A DNA stretch of 64,000 nt from Lumnitzera littorea. Lineage: Eukaryota > Streptophyta > Magnoliopsida > Myrtales > Combretaceae. A model generated the notes under the pieces. The model was not told where the DNA came from and did no database searches. It saw only the letters and a list, made by a program, of their open reading frames with translations. Shown piece by piece: positions 1 to 11,479 of the stretch (the first letter of the stretch is position 1; the number at the start of each line of letters is the position of its first letter). The DNA is taken from assembly GCA_024138015.1 (NCBI GenBank), contig JAMXBB010000004.1, positions 108,693,950 to 108,757,949 of the forward strand, read 5' to 3'. The position numbers and the translations under genes were made by a program.

Positions 1-827
1 TAATATAATTTAGAATCACATTAATGTATAAGGAATTCCCACACAAAAGAACAACTTTCCGGAAGAGACATATATCTTATCTCTAAGTACACATGCAGTT
101 CTCTCCAATTATATAAAGATCTCATTACACATGTGATTTCTTAATCATCATGCATAATATCATAGATTGATATCCTAGAAATATCAATTAACAATTAAAT
201 AACATAATTGAATCAAGAAAAGATAGAAACTTTATTGAAAATTATCAATCAATCTAATAGTCACATGAAACCCTAAGTTCCATAATCCTAAATACAGGAA
301 TATTAAGCTATCATAATGAAACTAAAAACGAATTCCAACAAAATCAATAAATAAAACATGAAAAATTGCTTTTTGTTGATGAAAAATCTCTTCAATCTTG
401 AAGTGGGTGTTGCTTTCGCCTTTTTCCTCCTTCTCTTCAAGTCTCTTCACTTTTTGAATGTCCAATCTTGTGTGTGAAACCCTAATAAGTCCTTTTATAA
501 TGTATTGTAAAGTCCCTTTTTTTTTTCGTCACCAGACACAGTCGTGTCCCCAGGTCGTGTAACTTTCTGACCTGGGCAAATCTTCCTGGATGGACACAGT
601 CTAGGGATACAGTTGTGTCCTGGACTGTGTAATTTCATAACTCATTCATTTGAACTCCAAATTGAGTGAAACTTGATTCATTTTCTTCGTTTTCAATTCA
701 AGAACGCGTTCAAACCTTGAAATCAAAATTTTACTCAATTAAGTATCAATTTCTTTAAAGAAAACCAAAGATGTAAGGGAAATACTATAAAATCACCATG
801 TGAAATATATTTAAAATAAGAGTTATT
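1..827 (-). mobile_element. Partial LTR of family A (Athila-like)
   Basis: This stretch aligns through its length with the LTRs at 3522-4743 and 11480-12693. Shared blocks include the TTTCCGGAAGA segment, the GAAACCCTAAGTTCC segment, and the end block just before the terminal TTATCA (here TTATTA). The window edge removes the first ~400 bp. It is more diverged from the two later LTRs than they are from each other, so it is an older or different insertion of the same family. It carries two units of the GGGACACG/CGTGTCC palindromic motif (about 533-640). It abuts family B LTR sequence at 828, so it probably inserted into that LTR. Whether it is a solo LTR or the end of a full element lies outside the window. 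Confidence 0.8.
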
Positions 828-2774
828 AATAACTATTATAGATTGGTTTTATCCTATAACGCTTATTGTTATCTTTTGTTTAGGGATTAATATACCTAAT
901 TATCCAGGTTTTTAAGTCTTTTACAATTCTTCTTGAATCATGTTAAGTTCTATTCGCATCAATTTCTAAATTAAGTTTTTAACTCAGTTTTTTGTTAGAA
1001 ATTTATCCGTTCAACCTAAGAAATCATCCCAACTCATAATGTGAAATTAATTGCATTATTTATGGATATCCTAAATATTGCTTTTAGTCTTAACTAATGT
1101 TCTAGTCCATGTGGTACACTCGAATCCTAATTTAATTACCAAATTCACTCTCATTATAAGAAAATCCTATATTTTTCATATAATTACCTTAATTTAAGTT
1201 TCCTATCAGATTTATTATATATTCTTATTATTATCATAATATCAATTTTAACTAATATTTTCCTAATTATTAATTTCTCATACTTATATATTACACATTA
1301 TCACCTAATGTGTACATAATGTATATATCTAATATTGCTATCACTTCAAATATCGTCTTCCAACATCAAATAACATTCCAAATAGCTAAATTCATCCCAA
1401 ATTAGATTTTGAACCTAATTACCCTAAATTACCAAATTAACTTAAAATTTATCATTTTTACCTATTACATATTTACTATATAATATCTTAATAATTATAT
1501 CTAACACTTCAAATGCTATGAATAGCATACTCCATTAGATTTCAACATCCTAAAACATATAATTGTGCATTAAATCAGTAATTACCCATTAAATTACTTA
1601 ATTGACCATAAATGGCCCATTTTATGCATCATTTTAAGGCTTAAAAATTTTGAAAATTAATTTTTGAAAAAAGAGCTTTATAGCACTGTTCTATAACCCC
1701 TAAGTAGTCTATACAAAAATTTTGAGTGCAAACCTATACTCTTAAGTCTATTTATTTCTAATTCGAAACATACTCGGTTTTATAAGATTTCTTAAGGATG
1801 GTATATTTTGAGACATAAATTCATCAAAATAAAAATTTTCCCTAAATATACATACTAAAATATTTCAAAATAACAAAATTTCACAACTTTCTAATAATAT
1901 TTAATATTTTTACAAAATTACACAAAATCGGGTTTGAAAATTGAACTCACCTAAACTAGTGGCTTCGACCACTGTGGCCTTATCAGCCAGTCTGGGCGCT
2001 ACCACCACCATGTGTTGGTGGTGGCCGTCTACTCCCAAGTAATCGTCGAGTGTTAGTTCCCTTTAAGGCCCTAATTGTACGGATTTGAGTAATTTTTTTT
2101 GTAATTAATCCTAACACTCAATATTTCAGTTCTCTCTATTTTTCTCACTCTCCAAACTGACCAAATGAGCTTCTATAATTTTTTGGGTATTTATAGAGCT
2201 CTAGGGAAATTATTTTACATTAAATTGATTAGACAATTGCTTTATCTCTTCTTTTTCTTACTTTCTATTTGTTGTATTTTGACTGGTTGCTTTTATTTCT
2301 TCAATTCTAGATTGCCATGCCTCAATTTTGGATGTTTCCTCATTTTTCTTGATTTTTTCTTAATTAATTATGAATTTTCTTTAATTATTTAACATTATTT
2401 TAGCCTATTTCGCGTGTTTTAAGTAATTACGCATATTTCTACTTACATGTAAATTCATACATAATATAAATAAATACTCCTAAATATTATTGAAGTTATT
2501 TTATGATTTTTAGTGTGATATAATTTATATCTAGTGATTTGTTAATTATTAGAATGCATTTTATGTATTTTTTATAAATAACGAGTAATATACTTGAAAT
2601 TTGAAAATTTTATATTCTTTTATTTTATTACTTATTTTCTTAAATTCGAACTTACGAGATTATTTTTACTAATATTCTTAGCTTCGTCATAGAATTTGAG
2701 TCAAATTGGATAGTTTACTCGATCGTCCTAAATTCTACAAACCGAACTCTAAATAGTTGAATGTAGGTTATACA
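828..2774 (-). mobile_element. Truncated family B LTR (copy B1)
   Basis: Colinear with the full family B LTR at 56017-59086 (same strand), starting at the point matching about 57135 and ending in TACA, the complement of the family start TGTA. It keeps the minus-strand TATA box (about 2188-2197), the GC-rich block with a GTGGTGGTGGCCGT motif (1999-2030), and a consensus 5' splice site on the minus strand (AG/GTGAGT, complement of 1945-1950). The missing part is replaced on the left by the family A LTR. There is no protein-coding content; the small open frame at 2165-2392 lies inside the LTR and is not conserved in the other copies. Confidence 0.75.
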
Positions 2775-3040
2775 CTAACATTGTGATCTTAAATATTCCC
2801 ACAAAAGCTCATGTTGAGAATGCACTAAAATCTAAATCATTTACAAGCATGCATGACATAACACCACAATTTTGTAGTATTTCATCTTTGACATGGTAAC
2901 ATTTTAAATCCATAAGACCACATGATAGGAGAGCATAAGTATGCATATGGCTACAATGTACTTTATGCTTGGTATTAAGTTTTGTTGTTGCTTTAGAGAG
3001 GAAAAGAAGTAGGTGTACACATGTAGACCTATGTAAAGGA

Positions 3041-3145
3041 AGTTAAGGCTATTGTAGCTTAGTGGTATTAACATTGATCTCCCAATGAGATGTGTCAGGT
3101 TTAAATCCCCCTTTTTTTAAGTTGTAACAAAGTTGGGGGAAAAAA
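3041..3145 (+). mobile_element. tRNA-derived SINE with TSDs
   Basis: A ~105-bp unit with a pol III internal promoter. The A box is TAGCTTAGTGG (about 3055-3065) and the B box is GGTTTAAATCC (3098-3108); the body word CCCAATGAGA resembles Au-type plant SINEs. It ends in an A run (3140-3145). It is bounded by near-identical direct repeats of 15-16 bp, AGACCTATGTAAAGGA at 3025-3040 and AGACCTATGAAAGGA at 3146-3160, the mark of LINE-driven insertion. A real tRNA gene is excluded because there is no acceptor stem pairing. The family name is inferred from the promoter layout only. Confidence 0.7.
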
Positions 3146-3299
3146 AGACCTATGAAAGGATGAAGACTCAAATTTTCCATAAAAAATCGTGTAATGATTG
3201 TAAAAAGTTAAGAGAACTATAATAAGGAGACAACATTCACAAGCATGTGTGCGACTTTAAGGATATGGACAAAATAGGTAAGAAATTCTATTTTCTTGA

Positions 3300-3521
3300 A
3301 GGCTTGAGGTCTTAAACCTATAATAAGCATAGCGATAAGGAGGAAGAGACTTAGTCTCACCATAAGTGATGGCTAATAGCTTCTTAGTCGATGATAATCA
3401 AAATAAGGGAGTGCCTATGATAGGATGTATTCCTATGATGAGATCTCAATCTCAAAGGCTTGCTACCTTGGTGCACCGAGCTCTCCAACATGAGCTTACC
3501 CAAGAAGAGGACGAGCTCCTT
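3300..3521 (+). pseudogene. Ty3/gypsy pol 3' end remnant (family D)
   Basis: The plus strand here matches the reverse complement of 22950-23170, which directly follows an integrase region. It reads as the far C-terminal tail of a gypsy polyprotein: a serine/glutamine segment followed by R-L-A-T-L-V-H-R-A and H-E-L-T-Q-E-E-D-E-L, in the place where related elements have a GPxTRSxARxL motif. The sequence is interrupted at 3521 by the family A element and continues at 12699, the two sides joined by the duplicated TCCTT. It therefore lies immediately 5' of the D LTR at 12699-13403, that is, at the 3' end of a D element. Confidence 0.55.
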
Positions 3522-4743
3522 TGATATAAGGCAAGTGCACCTATCAATTTTAATATAGCGAATGTGAATCCGAGTCGATTCCTCAAAGACTTCGAATACT
3601 AATATTAACCTTAGCTCTATTATCTAACCGGAAAATTGTAATGGGTTGAATGAATTAAAAATACTAAAATTAATAAACTAAACTAATTATGAGACTTAAT
3701 TAAGCAAATTAAAAAGCAATAAAACTAAGAACGACTTCAAGAAATTAATAACGTATTTAGGAATTATTTCCCCTAGTATTTAACATGTGATCGCTTAAAA
3801 TATATTCAATTCGGTTTCTATTATTCTTGACCGGAGGGATTCACAATCAAAGCTAATATCTTTCTCAAGCATATTAAGCCTAATCCTAAATTATTTACCG
3901 GAATCTCTTCACTTAGTAATATAACTTAGAATTGCATTAATGTATAATGAATTCCCACACAAATAATTAACTTTCCGGAAGAAACATGTATCTTATCTCT
4001 AAGTATACATGTAATTCTCTCCAATTATGCTAAGATTTAATTACACATGCAATCTATCAATCATCATGCATAATATCATATATTGATACTCTAGAATTAT
4101 CAATCAACAATTAAACAACATAATTGAATCAAGAAGGAATAGAAACTTTATTGAAAATTATAAATCAACCCAAAAGTCACATGAAACCCTAAGTTCCATA
4201 ATCCTAAATACATGAATTATAAGCTATCATAATGAATCTAAAAACGAGTTCCATAAAAAACGTAAAATAAAACATAGAAAACCCCTTTTATTGATGAACA
4301 ATCTCTTTAATCTTGAAGTTGATGTTGCTCTTGCCTTTTTCTTCTCTTTCTCCTCAAGTCTCTTCTCTTCTCTCTTGTCTCGTTCGTTTTCTCCAATGTC
4401 TCTCTTTTCTTGAAACTCTCATATGTCCTTTTATATATGTATTATAAGGATTCTATTTTCGTCACCAAGCATGGCTTGGGACATGGCCGTATCCCCAGGT
4501 TGTGTAACTTTCTACACTGAAGCAAATTTTTCTACATAACTTCAAAACTTCATAACTTCTTCGTTTGAACTTCGAATTGAGTGAAACTTGATTCCTTTTC
4601 TTCGTTTTCGATCCTAGAACACGTTCAAACCTTGAAATCAAAATTTTACTCAATTAAGTATCATTTTCTTTAAAGAAAACAAAAAATGTAAGGGGAATAC
4701 TATAAAATCACTATATGAAATATATTTAAAATCAGAGTTATCA
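3522..4743 (-). repeat. 3' LTR of the Athila-like element
   Basis: 1222 bp, pairing with 11480-12693 end to end. In plus-strand coordinates it runs from TGATATAAGG to GAGTTATCA. A minus-strand TATA-like stretch (complement of about 4427-4440) marks the promoter region. A degenerate unit of the GGGACACG palindromic motif is at about 4465-4515. Most differences from the other LTR cluster around this palindromic unit. Confidence 0.93.
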
Positions 4744-4756
4744 AATTTCCCCACAC
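4744..4756 (-). promoter_or_regulatory. Polypurine tract
   Basis: Directly inside the 3' LTR the minus strand reads GTGTGGGGAAATT, a purine-rich tract in the exact position needed to prime plus-strand DNA synthesis. Confidence 0.8.
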
Positions 4757-5183
4757 TTGAGCATTTGCTTGTCCTCAAGCAAATAAATCAAAACAAAACT
4801 TTCAAGACAAGAAATGCTAAACATACTTGACCCGTAGAAAAGTAAGAGAATCATTCTCAACTAACTTGCAATAATAAAGTCAACCAATTTCATCCGACCA
4901 TATTCGAATGCTCCAACCATACTTAATACTAGAGTTCACTAGTTAATTTATGAAAATCAAAGTTTACCCAAGTCATTTAACTAAGGATTTTTAAACTAAA
5001 AATTGGATTTAACATCTCGTCAACCAAGAAAGAGTCATAAAAATTTTGTCCATTTGACTAAAGTGTATACAATTCTCTCTTCCATCTCACTAAGCACCAT
5101 AATCTAAAACAAACACATTTTACGTCCACTCATCTTTTAAATTTACCTTATTTAAGCACAATTGCGTTGGTAGAGAGAAAGAA

Positions 5184-5363
5184 TCTCGCTCTTCTAACGG
5201 ACTAAGACCGATCCATACCAACTTATTTCTTATATTGATAGCGGGAAAGAACCTTGCTCTTCTGATGGACCAAGGCCAATCCATATCAATTTTTTCATTA
5301 GAATTGGCATTAGGACTCAATCTCGCTCTTCTGACGGACCAAGACGAATCCTTACCAATTTTT
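5184..5363. repeat. Three-unit minisatellite in the 3' untranslated part
   Basis: Three imperfect units of about 69 bp share TCGCTCTTCTGACGGACCAA and ATCCATACCAA-type words, beginning near 5184, 5253 and 5321. They lie between the third ORF and the PPT of the Athila-like element. The open frames on both strands here are by-products of the repeat period. Confidence 0.7.
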
Positions 5364-5990
5364 CTATTCATACACTTGTTATTACTTTTGACCTTCAATC
5401 ATTATGATTTTTCAGGGGTTTCTCAAAAGAAGAATTTCATTTGTTTGTTTGCTAAAAATTATAGGGCTTTAACAATTTCTAAGAGAAAGGTATACATAAA
5501 AGTAAATTTAAAAATAACCATGACTAACTCTCAACTAGTGATGTTGCTCCAATCTCAAGTCTTAAAGTCATAAGCTAAATAATTCGTAACTTTGCCCTCC
5601 ATAAATTTGACTAATCAATTCTAGTAAAGTATCATAAGATCAATAACGATCAACATGACATAGTTGATTTGGCTTAATACCAGTTAATCACTTATTGCAA
5701 GTTAACTTAAAAATTAATTGGGTCAAATGTGAATAATTGGTCTCCTAAACAGTAACAAATTCATATATATCCCTTCCCTACACTTAATAATGTACATTGT
5801 CCCCAATGTACCACAAAAAAACATAGCAGCAAGAAAAAGCAACATAGGGAAAAAGGAAACATATGTACTGAAAAGAAACTAATACTTCTCTGCCAGTCGA
5901 AAAGAAACGCAAAATGAAGAAGCATCATCATTATATATAGCAGAGTTCACAAGCCTTGATAAAAAAAAAGACAACACAAAAAATTATGAA

Positions 5991-7286
5991 CTAAGAAGAG
6001 GGATCAGAATCCGTCTCTTCATCCTCCTCATCAGATGGTGCCTCAGCCATTGTAGCATCATCATCGTCATCACCGTCCTCATCATTCTCATCACTTTCTC
6101 TAGCCTCCTCATCTTCACCACCCTCATCAGCCTCTTCCTCACCACCTTCATCATCCTCTTCCTCTTCCTCACTCTCCTCTTCATGGGTAGCCGACTCTTT
6201 CATTTTAAGAAATTGTTCCATTTTGTCCTAGCAGATATGAAGTTTATCCACACTTTCTCTTATATAACGAGCCTCAGACAGCAACAAATCAAATTTATCT
6301 TCAAAGCTGGCTGAAGATGTCTGACCCCGAGATGTGCTACTGTGAGAGTATCGACCTTGACGTCTTATTGGTAGGAGGTTCATGAGTCGGAATGAATTGA
6401 AGCGCATAGGAGTGACTTGGCTAATTAAAGTAAGTGAGGGCTAAGCAACAACCTTAGTCCGCATGGCCTGCACCAGTAAGGTAATGTAAGGGTCACAGCA
6501 AATATGCCCTTTCTTCTGAGTAGTGGTGGCTTTGTAGCTGAAGAGTTCGGCGATTTCGATGGCGAAATTGATGGGGTGTTTATGAATGACACTATAAAGA
6601 TAGAGTCAATCCTTGTTGGACACCACCCTGGTGCTAAGGCCTCAGCCAGTCAATGTATGTGAAAAGAGCCAGTGAAGAACTCGATATTCAGGCCTGACTA
6701 ATTGAGAGGCCTTACTCCTGGCTAGATCATAGGCATCGCTAACAGTAATCTCATTCCAAAACGACCCTGCTGTGACGCCACGAGAAAAACGACACGAGAG
6801 ACGTTGAAATTCTTCCGTCCGTATATATCTCTCTTCATATAGACCAAGATATCTGCCCAGTTGAGCGATGGACATGTGGAATGGATGGCCACTCAAGGTG
6901 AAGTGTAATTTGCGTTTTGGGCCCATGCTGGTAGCACTTTCCTTATCAAGTTTATAAGTGCACAAAAACTCAAAAGTCAGCTCTTTATAAATTGGAGCTT
7001 CAAAGGATAATAAACGCTCCAAAACGGTACCATCCAAGAGCTCCTTCATTTCTGTGGTGAGCTCTAATTAAGCGAGAACATCCCAATCCAGCCTAAGGGT
7101 CTCTCTAAAGGGCTTATTCTGAAGTAATTGATATCGTTGCACTTGGTAATCCTCCTTAAATTGGAGCATTGGGTACTCCATAGGGGGAAGAGTAGCCAGT
7201 GGTTCAACTATTGCTCCGGATTGTGATGAAGAGGATGCCGCAAATTTTGATTTCCGGCGAACGGTAAGCTTAGCTCGATTCGCCAT
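5991..7286 (-). pseudogene. Third ORF of Athila-like element (decayed)
   Basis: A single 432-codon minus-strand frame from ATG at 7286 to the stop at 5991, interrupted by five in-frame stops (7068-7070, 6642-6644, 6606-6608, 6441-6443, 6228-6230) and no frameshift. The N-terminal half contains FTLSGHPFHMSIAQLGRYLG and a later RFSRGV/FWNEI segment. Together these resemble the plant transposon/Athila ORF-1-type domain found downstream of pol or in place of it in Athila-group elements. The C-terminal 75 residues are extremely acidic (runs of Glu and Asp). Function is unknown for the family; an env-like role has been proposed for some Athila ORFs but there is no signal or membrane segment here. 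Domain assignment is by recognition only. Confidence 0.65.
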
Positions 7287-7961
7287 TTGAATACCTAAAA
7301 AGAATCACAACCCAAATCAAACACGTACATCCTTGTCGCACATAGGTCAAGAAGGCAGAGGACAATAAGAGCAATAGTGAAGAATGGTAACAGAATACTC
7401 ATTGGGGCATTTTAACAAACATATGGAGTGCAGCTAGAAAACTAGTTGGTGGAAAGAAATGAGTAGCAAACGCTTCCAACGAATTCCACTACACGACAAT
7501 TAACAGTGAAAAACAGGCGTCTCAACATATAAAAGATGCTAAATGACCCAGAGTTATCATCTCCCATTTCTAACCCTAACTAGCATGAATGAATAAGGAT
7601 GAGCAAATTAGCCAATAACATTTGGAATTGAGAGAGCACAACGAAATCTAACTAGATGAGGCAGCATTATGGCATGTAAGATCAAGAAACTCAAAGCAAT
7701 GATGCATGGCGGTGATGAATAATCAAAAGAAATTTGCAGGTCAAATGGAAAAACCAATGCGTACAAGAGTAAAAATGCAAATAACCAAACTACCTAATCA
7801 TGAGGAAGAGAGAGTAAAATCAACGAGGAAACTTACTTGGATCAAAATGCGAAATGCAAGAATTGTGGAGAGAAGAGGGAGAATAAGAGAGAATATGAGA
7901 GAGATATGTTTGATTATGAGTGTATGAGAGGGTGTGTTTAATTTAAATAAACCGATCATGT
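7287..7961. other. Non-coding spacer within the Athila-like element
   Basis: Between the third ORF and the palindromic array. There is no recognisable coding domain on either strand. The short plus-strand open frame 7706-7927 is basic, low-complexity and opposite to the element, so I do not call it a gene. Confidence 0.5.
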
Positions 7962-8310
7962 ACACGGGCTGGGACACGACCGTATCCTATGCCCGTGTAA
8001 CATTCTATGGTCTACATGTGAAGTTTGGACGCACATGGGTTGGGACACAACCGTGTCCCACGCCCGTGTAACTTTCTGTTCGTGAGTAGGAATTCTGGGC
8101 ACACACGGGCTGGGACACGACCGTATCCCTCTCCCGTGTAACTTTCTGTGCCCCCAGAGTAGAATCAACATCTAGGTGGATACGGGCTGGGACACGACCG
8201 TCTCCTACGCCCGTGTAACTTTCTGTGGGTTGGCAGTTTTGAAGGTCTGGATGGACACGGGCTGGGACACAATCGTGTCCCTTGCCCGTGTAACCTTTTT
8301 TTCCTTTTTT
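7962..8310. repeat. Five-unit palindromic tandem array
   Basis: Five units spaced about 67-77 bp (starting near 7962, 8031, 8103, 8180, 8254). Each has the core ACGGGCTGGGACACGACCG, then TGTCCC..GCCCGTGTAACTTTCTG. The core is a nested inverted repeat: CACGGGC pairs with GCCCGTG, and GGGACACG with CGTGTCCC around a 2-base centre. Spacers differ, while the palindrome is kept. Degenerate units of the same word occur in the family LTRs (about 533-640, 4465-4515, 12420-12470). Translations of this array give artefactual open frames on both strands. Confidence 0.85.
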
Positions 8311-8615
8311 TTTTTAATTAAATTTAAAGATAAAGGAAACTTAAAAAATAAAAATAATAAAACTAAAGAGAAAAAGCAACAATTAAACTAAAAGGGAAAA
8401 GACTATGACGAAAAATTGAAAGAAATAAAAGAAGCAAAGCAAAGTTAGATAAAAGAAAAATAAAATGAAATAAACGGAAAGAAGTGAAGAATAAGCAAAG
8501 TTAGACATGGGTTGCCTCCCAAGAAGCGCTTTAGTTAACGTCGATAGCTCAACGGGATACGTCTTCTCATGATTCTTCATCCAGGTGGAGATAGGACTCC
8601 TCTTGTATCTCACTT

Positions 8616-11141
8616 TCAAACCCTCCATACAAGTATAAATTTACCCTTAGGCCATCGACCTTGCCGATTCCATTTCATTGGTACATAACTTCCATAGTTT
8701 CTCTCCTTATCATGCCACTTATCAAATTCATGTAGCCTAAACTTCTTCATTTTGTCTGCTTTTAGCTTAGATGCGGTTGTCATTGGAAGTTTTGAACTTT
8801 TCACCACAAAGGTATGTTTCAAATGATTTCTTGACAGTTTTGGTTCTAAAGATGGTGGCTTATCTTTAAAGGATTTTAACCTAGGATCTTTTGACTTATG
8901 GAGTTGATCAACCCCCTTCTTGTCCACAATAAATTCATGAACTTTTATTTGAGCTACCATTTCTGCACACTTGGGGTTGATCACCAAATTTTCATCTCCC
9001 TTTTGCAAGCAATAGCTTAAGGAATCTTTGGTAAGCGTTTCCTGCACACATGTAGATATAATAGCATTAGTGGCATTAACATTGTGACATATGTCCTCTG
9101 GGTCAAGAAATTTGTTTGTTGCCTTTGAAGTTTTAAAAACTATTTCATCATCTCCAACCCATAATATCAACTTATGCTCATTAACATCAAAAACAGCCCT
9201 AGCGGTAGCTAGGAAAGGTTGACCTAAAATGATTGGCACCTCAATATCTTCATCTATATCAAGTATAACAAAATCCATGGGAAAGATAAATTTGTCTACT
9301 TGCACTAAAACATCCTCTATGATGCCTTTAGGGTATGTGATAGACCTATCAGCTAATTGAAAACTCGTGTGCGTTGGTTTAAGTTCTCCTAACCCTAGCT
9401 TTTTGAACAATTTATACGGCATCAAATTAATACTAGCTCTTAAGTCTGCCAAGGCATTATCTACTAACAAATTGCCAAGCATACAAGGAATAGTAAAACT
9501 CCCTAGATCATTTAATTTTTGTGGCAACTTTTTCTGGAGAAGTGCCGAGCATTCCTCGTTCAATGTGACAGTTGTAAGCTCCTCCAACTTCCTCTTATTC
9601 AATAGAAGATCCTTTAGAAATTTCACATATTTTGGCATCTGCAAGATGACATCAACAAGAGGTAAGTTAATATGTAATTGTTTGAAAATGTCAAGCAATT
9701 TACCAAATTCCTTATTCGGATCAGTGTAACTTTACTTAAGGCGCTGTGGGTAAGGGATGGGAGGCTTGTACTCCTCCACTTTTGGTGGTTCCATACTTTC
9801 TTTTGATTTTAGTGGCTTTGCATCTTCCTTATGGTTGACTTCTACTTCTTTCTCAACTACTTCCCTACCATCCTTCTTCTCCACTTGCAGTTTTCTACCA
9901 CTTCTCAAGGTTACAGCATTAACATGTTCCCTGGGATTGACCTCAGTATTCCCTAGGAGTGTTCCCTGTAGTCTTTCAGAGATTAGCTTCGCAAGTTGAC
10001 CAATTTGGTTCTCAAGGTTACGAATGCAAGCCTCTTAATTCCTCAACGATGATTCAATGTTGGATAAGCGAGCCTTATTGCCTTGAATATATTTTGTGAG
10101 AAGTTCTTCTATACTGGACTTCTTTTCTTAAGAGAGAGGAGGTGGGAATGGTCCTTGAAATCCAGGTGGGCTAAAGTTGGTCTTCTGCTGGCCTTGGTTT
10201 TGGTTTCCCCATAAGAAATTGGGGTGATTCTTCCATCCTGGATTGTAAGTGTTGCTGTAGGGGTTATTTTGTTGCTTAGGTGGATTTCCTAGATAATCTA
10301 CCTGTTCTAGTTGTTCTTGTGGTCCATACCCCTGCATACCAAAATCACTTATATCCGATTGCACTTGTTGAGGGCCAACTAAGAGTGCATCAATCTTCTT
10401 ACTCAACAGGTCCACCTTGGCTGCCAGAGCAGTAGTTAAGTCCACCTCATAAATTCCCATGGCCCTTTGCTTGGCTCTAGTGGTTTCCCACTGATAATTG
10501 TTCATCGTTATTCCTTCAATCAGGTTTTGTGCTTGCTCAGGTGTCTTTGTGTTCAAAGTACCTCCTGCGGATGCATCAATCATCTGTCTAGTAGATAAAT
10601 TGAGACTATTGTAGAAGGTCTGAATCTGCATCCATAGTTGGAGGCCATGATGTGGGCACCTCCTGAGCAAGTCCTTAAACCACTCCCAAGTATCATATAG
10701 CGTCTTCGCTTCTAATTGAGCAAAACAAGAAATATCATTCTGAAGTTTAGCGGTTTTTGCAGGTGGGAAATACTTCTCCAAAAATTTCTCTACCAATTCA
10801 TTCCAAGTTGTGATTGAATTTCTTGGTAAGGAATTCAACCACTATTTTGCTCTACCCCTCAAAGAGAAAGGAAATAACCGCAGTCGGATGGCATCATCCA
10901 TGACTCCGTTGATTTTAAATGTATCACAAATCTCTAAAAAACTAGAGATATGGGCATTAGGATCTTCATCTTGGAGACCGTCAAACTGAACATATTGTTG
11001 CACCATTTGTATGATGTTAGGTGCAATTTGGAAATTATTAGCTGCGACGGTTGGACTTGCGATGCTAGAGTTAGCTCCAATAAGTGTAGGCCTTGAATAG
11101 TCAGACATGGTCCGATTTGCTTCATTCCCGTTGTTAGCCAT
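8616..11141 (-). pseudogene. gag-protease of Athila-like element (decayed)
   Basis: One 842-codon minus-strand frame, with in-frame stops at 10839-10841 (TAG), 10128-10130, 10035-10037 and 9732-9734 (TAA) and no frameshift. The ATG at 11141 is chosen because an in-frame TAA lies ten codons upstream. The gag part has the conserved WLNSLP / ITTWNELVEKFLEKYFPP / KTAKLQNDI block and a Q/N/P-rich tail with NPGWKNHPNF. The protease part follows, with DLRASINLMPYKLFKKLGL (about 9390-9450) and PIILGQPFL (about 9215-9245). In relatives the active site reads DLGAS; here Gly is Arg, which should inactivate it. The frame ends without running into RT; instead, about 100 bp downstream, there is TKALLGRQPM, a word I associate with the segment after integrase in complete relatives. 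That suggests an internal deletion. Confidence 0.85.
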
Positions 11142-11455
11142 GTGTGGTGGATCTTCTTGCTTGATGAATTAAGTGTTAGCCTCTTCACCTTCTTCCTTGA
11201 TTTCAACGATTGACTCGTCGTCTATGGTGGCCACAATTTGTCTAGGTCGCGATCTCAAATTTTGAAGGGCAATTCTCTCAATTTCAGGATCAAGTTCTAC
11301 CAAATCTTCCGAGTTGCTTCAGGTCATGCACTACAAGGGCAAGAAATATAAAATCAATTGCAGCTCTAGGTAATAAAAGTAAACAATGTAAACAAAAGAA
11401 AATAAAGAAAAAATGGTCAAAGTAATAAAGCAACTAGTGTTATTAATATAAAAAA

Positions 11456-11473
11456 TCCTCGGCAACGGCGCCA
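11456..11473 (-). promoter_or_regulatory. Primer binding site, tRNA-Asp type
   Basis: Six bases inside the 5' LTR the minus strand reads TGGCGCCGTTGCCGAGGA, complementary to the 3' end of plant tRNA-Asp apart from one base. This PBS is characteristic of the Athila group of Ty3/gypsy elements and supports the lineage call in the absence of RT. Confidence 0.88.
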
Positions 11474-11479
11474 AAAACT

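Noticed and set aside
3050..3115. tRNA gene
   Set aside because: A and B boxes present but no cloverleaf or acceptor stem; flanked by SINE-type target duplications.
7956..8171. 71-codon frame with repeated Arg/Cys/Pro pattern, and its plus-strand neighbour at 8176-8391
   Set aside because: Direct translations of the palindromic tandem array.
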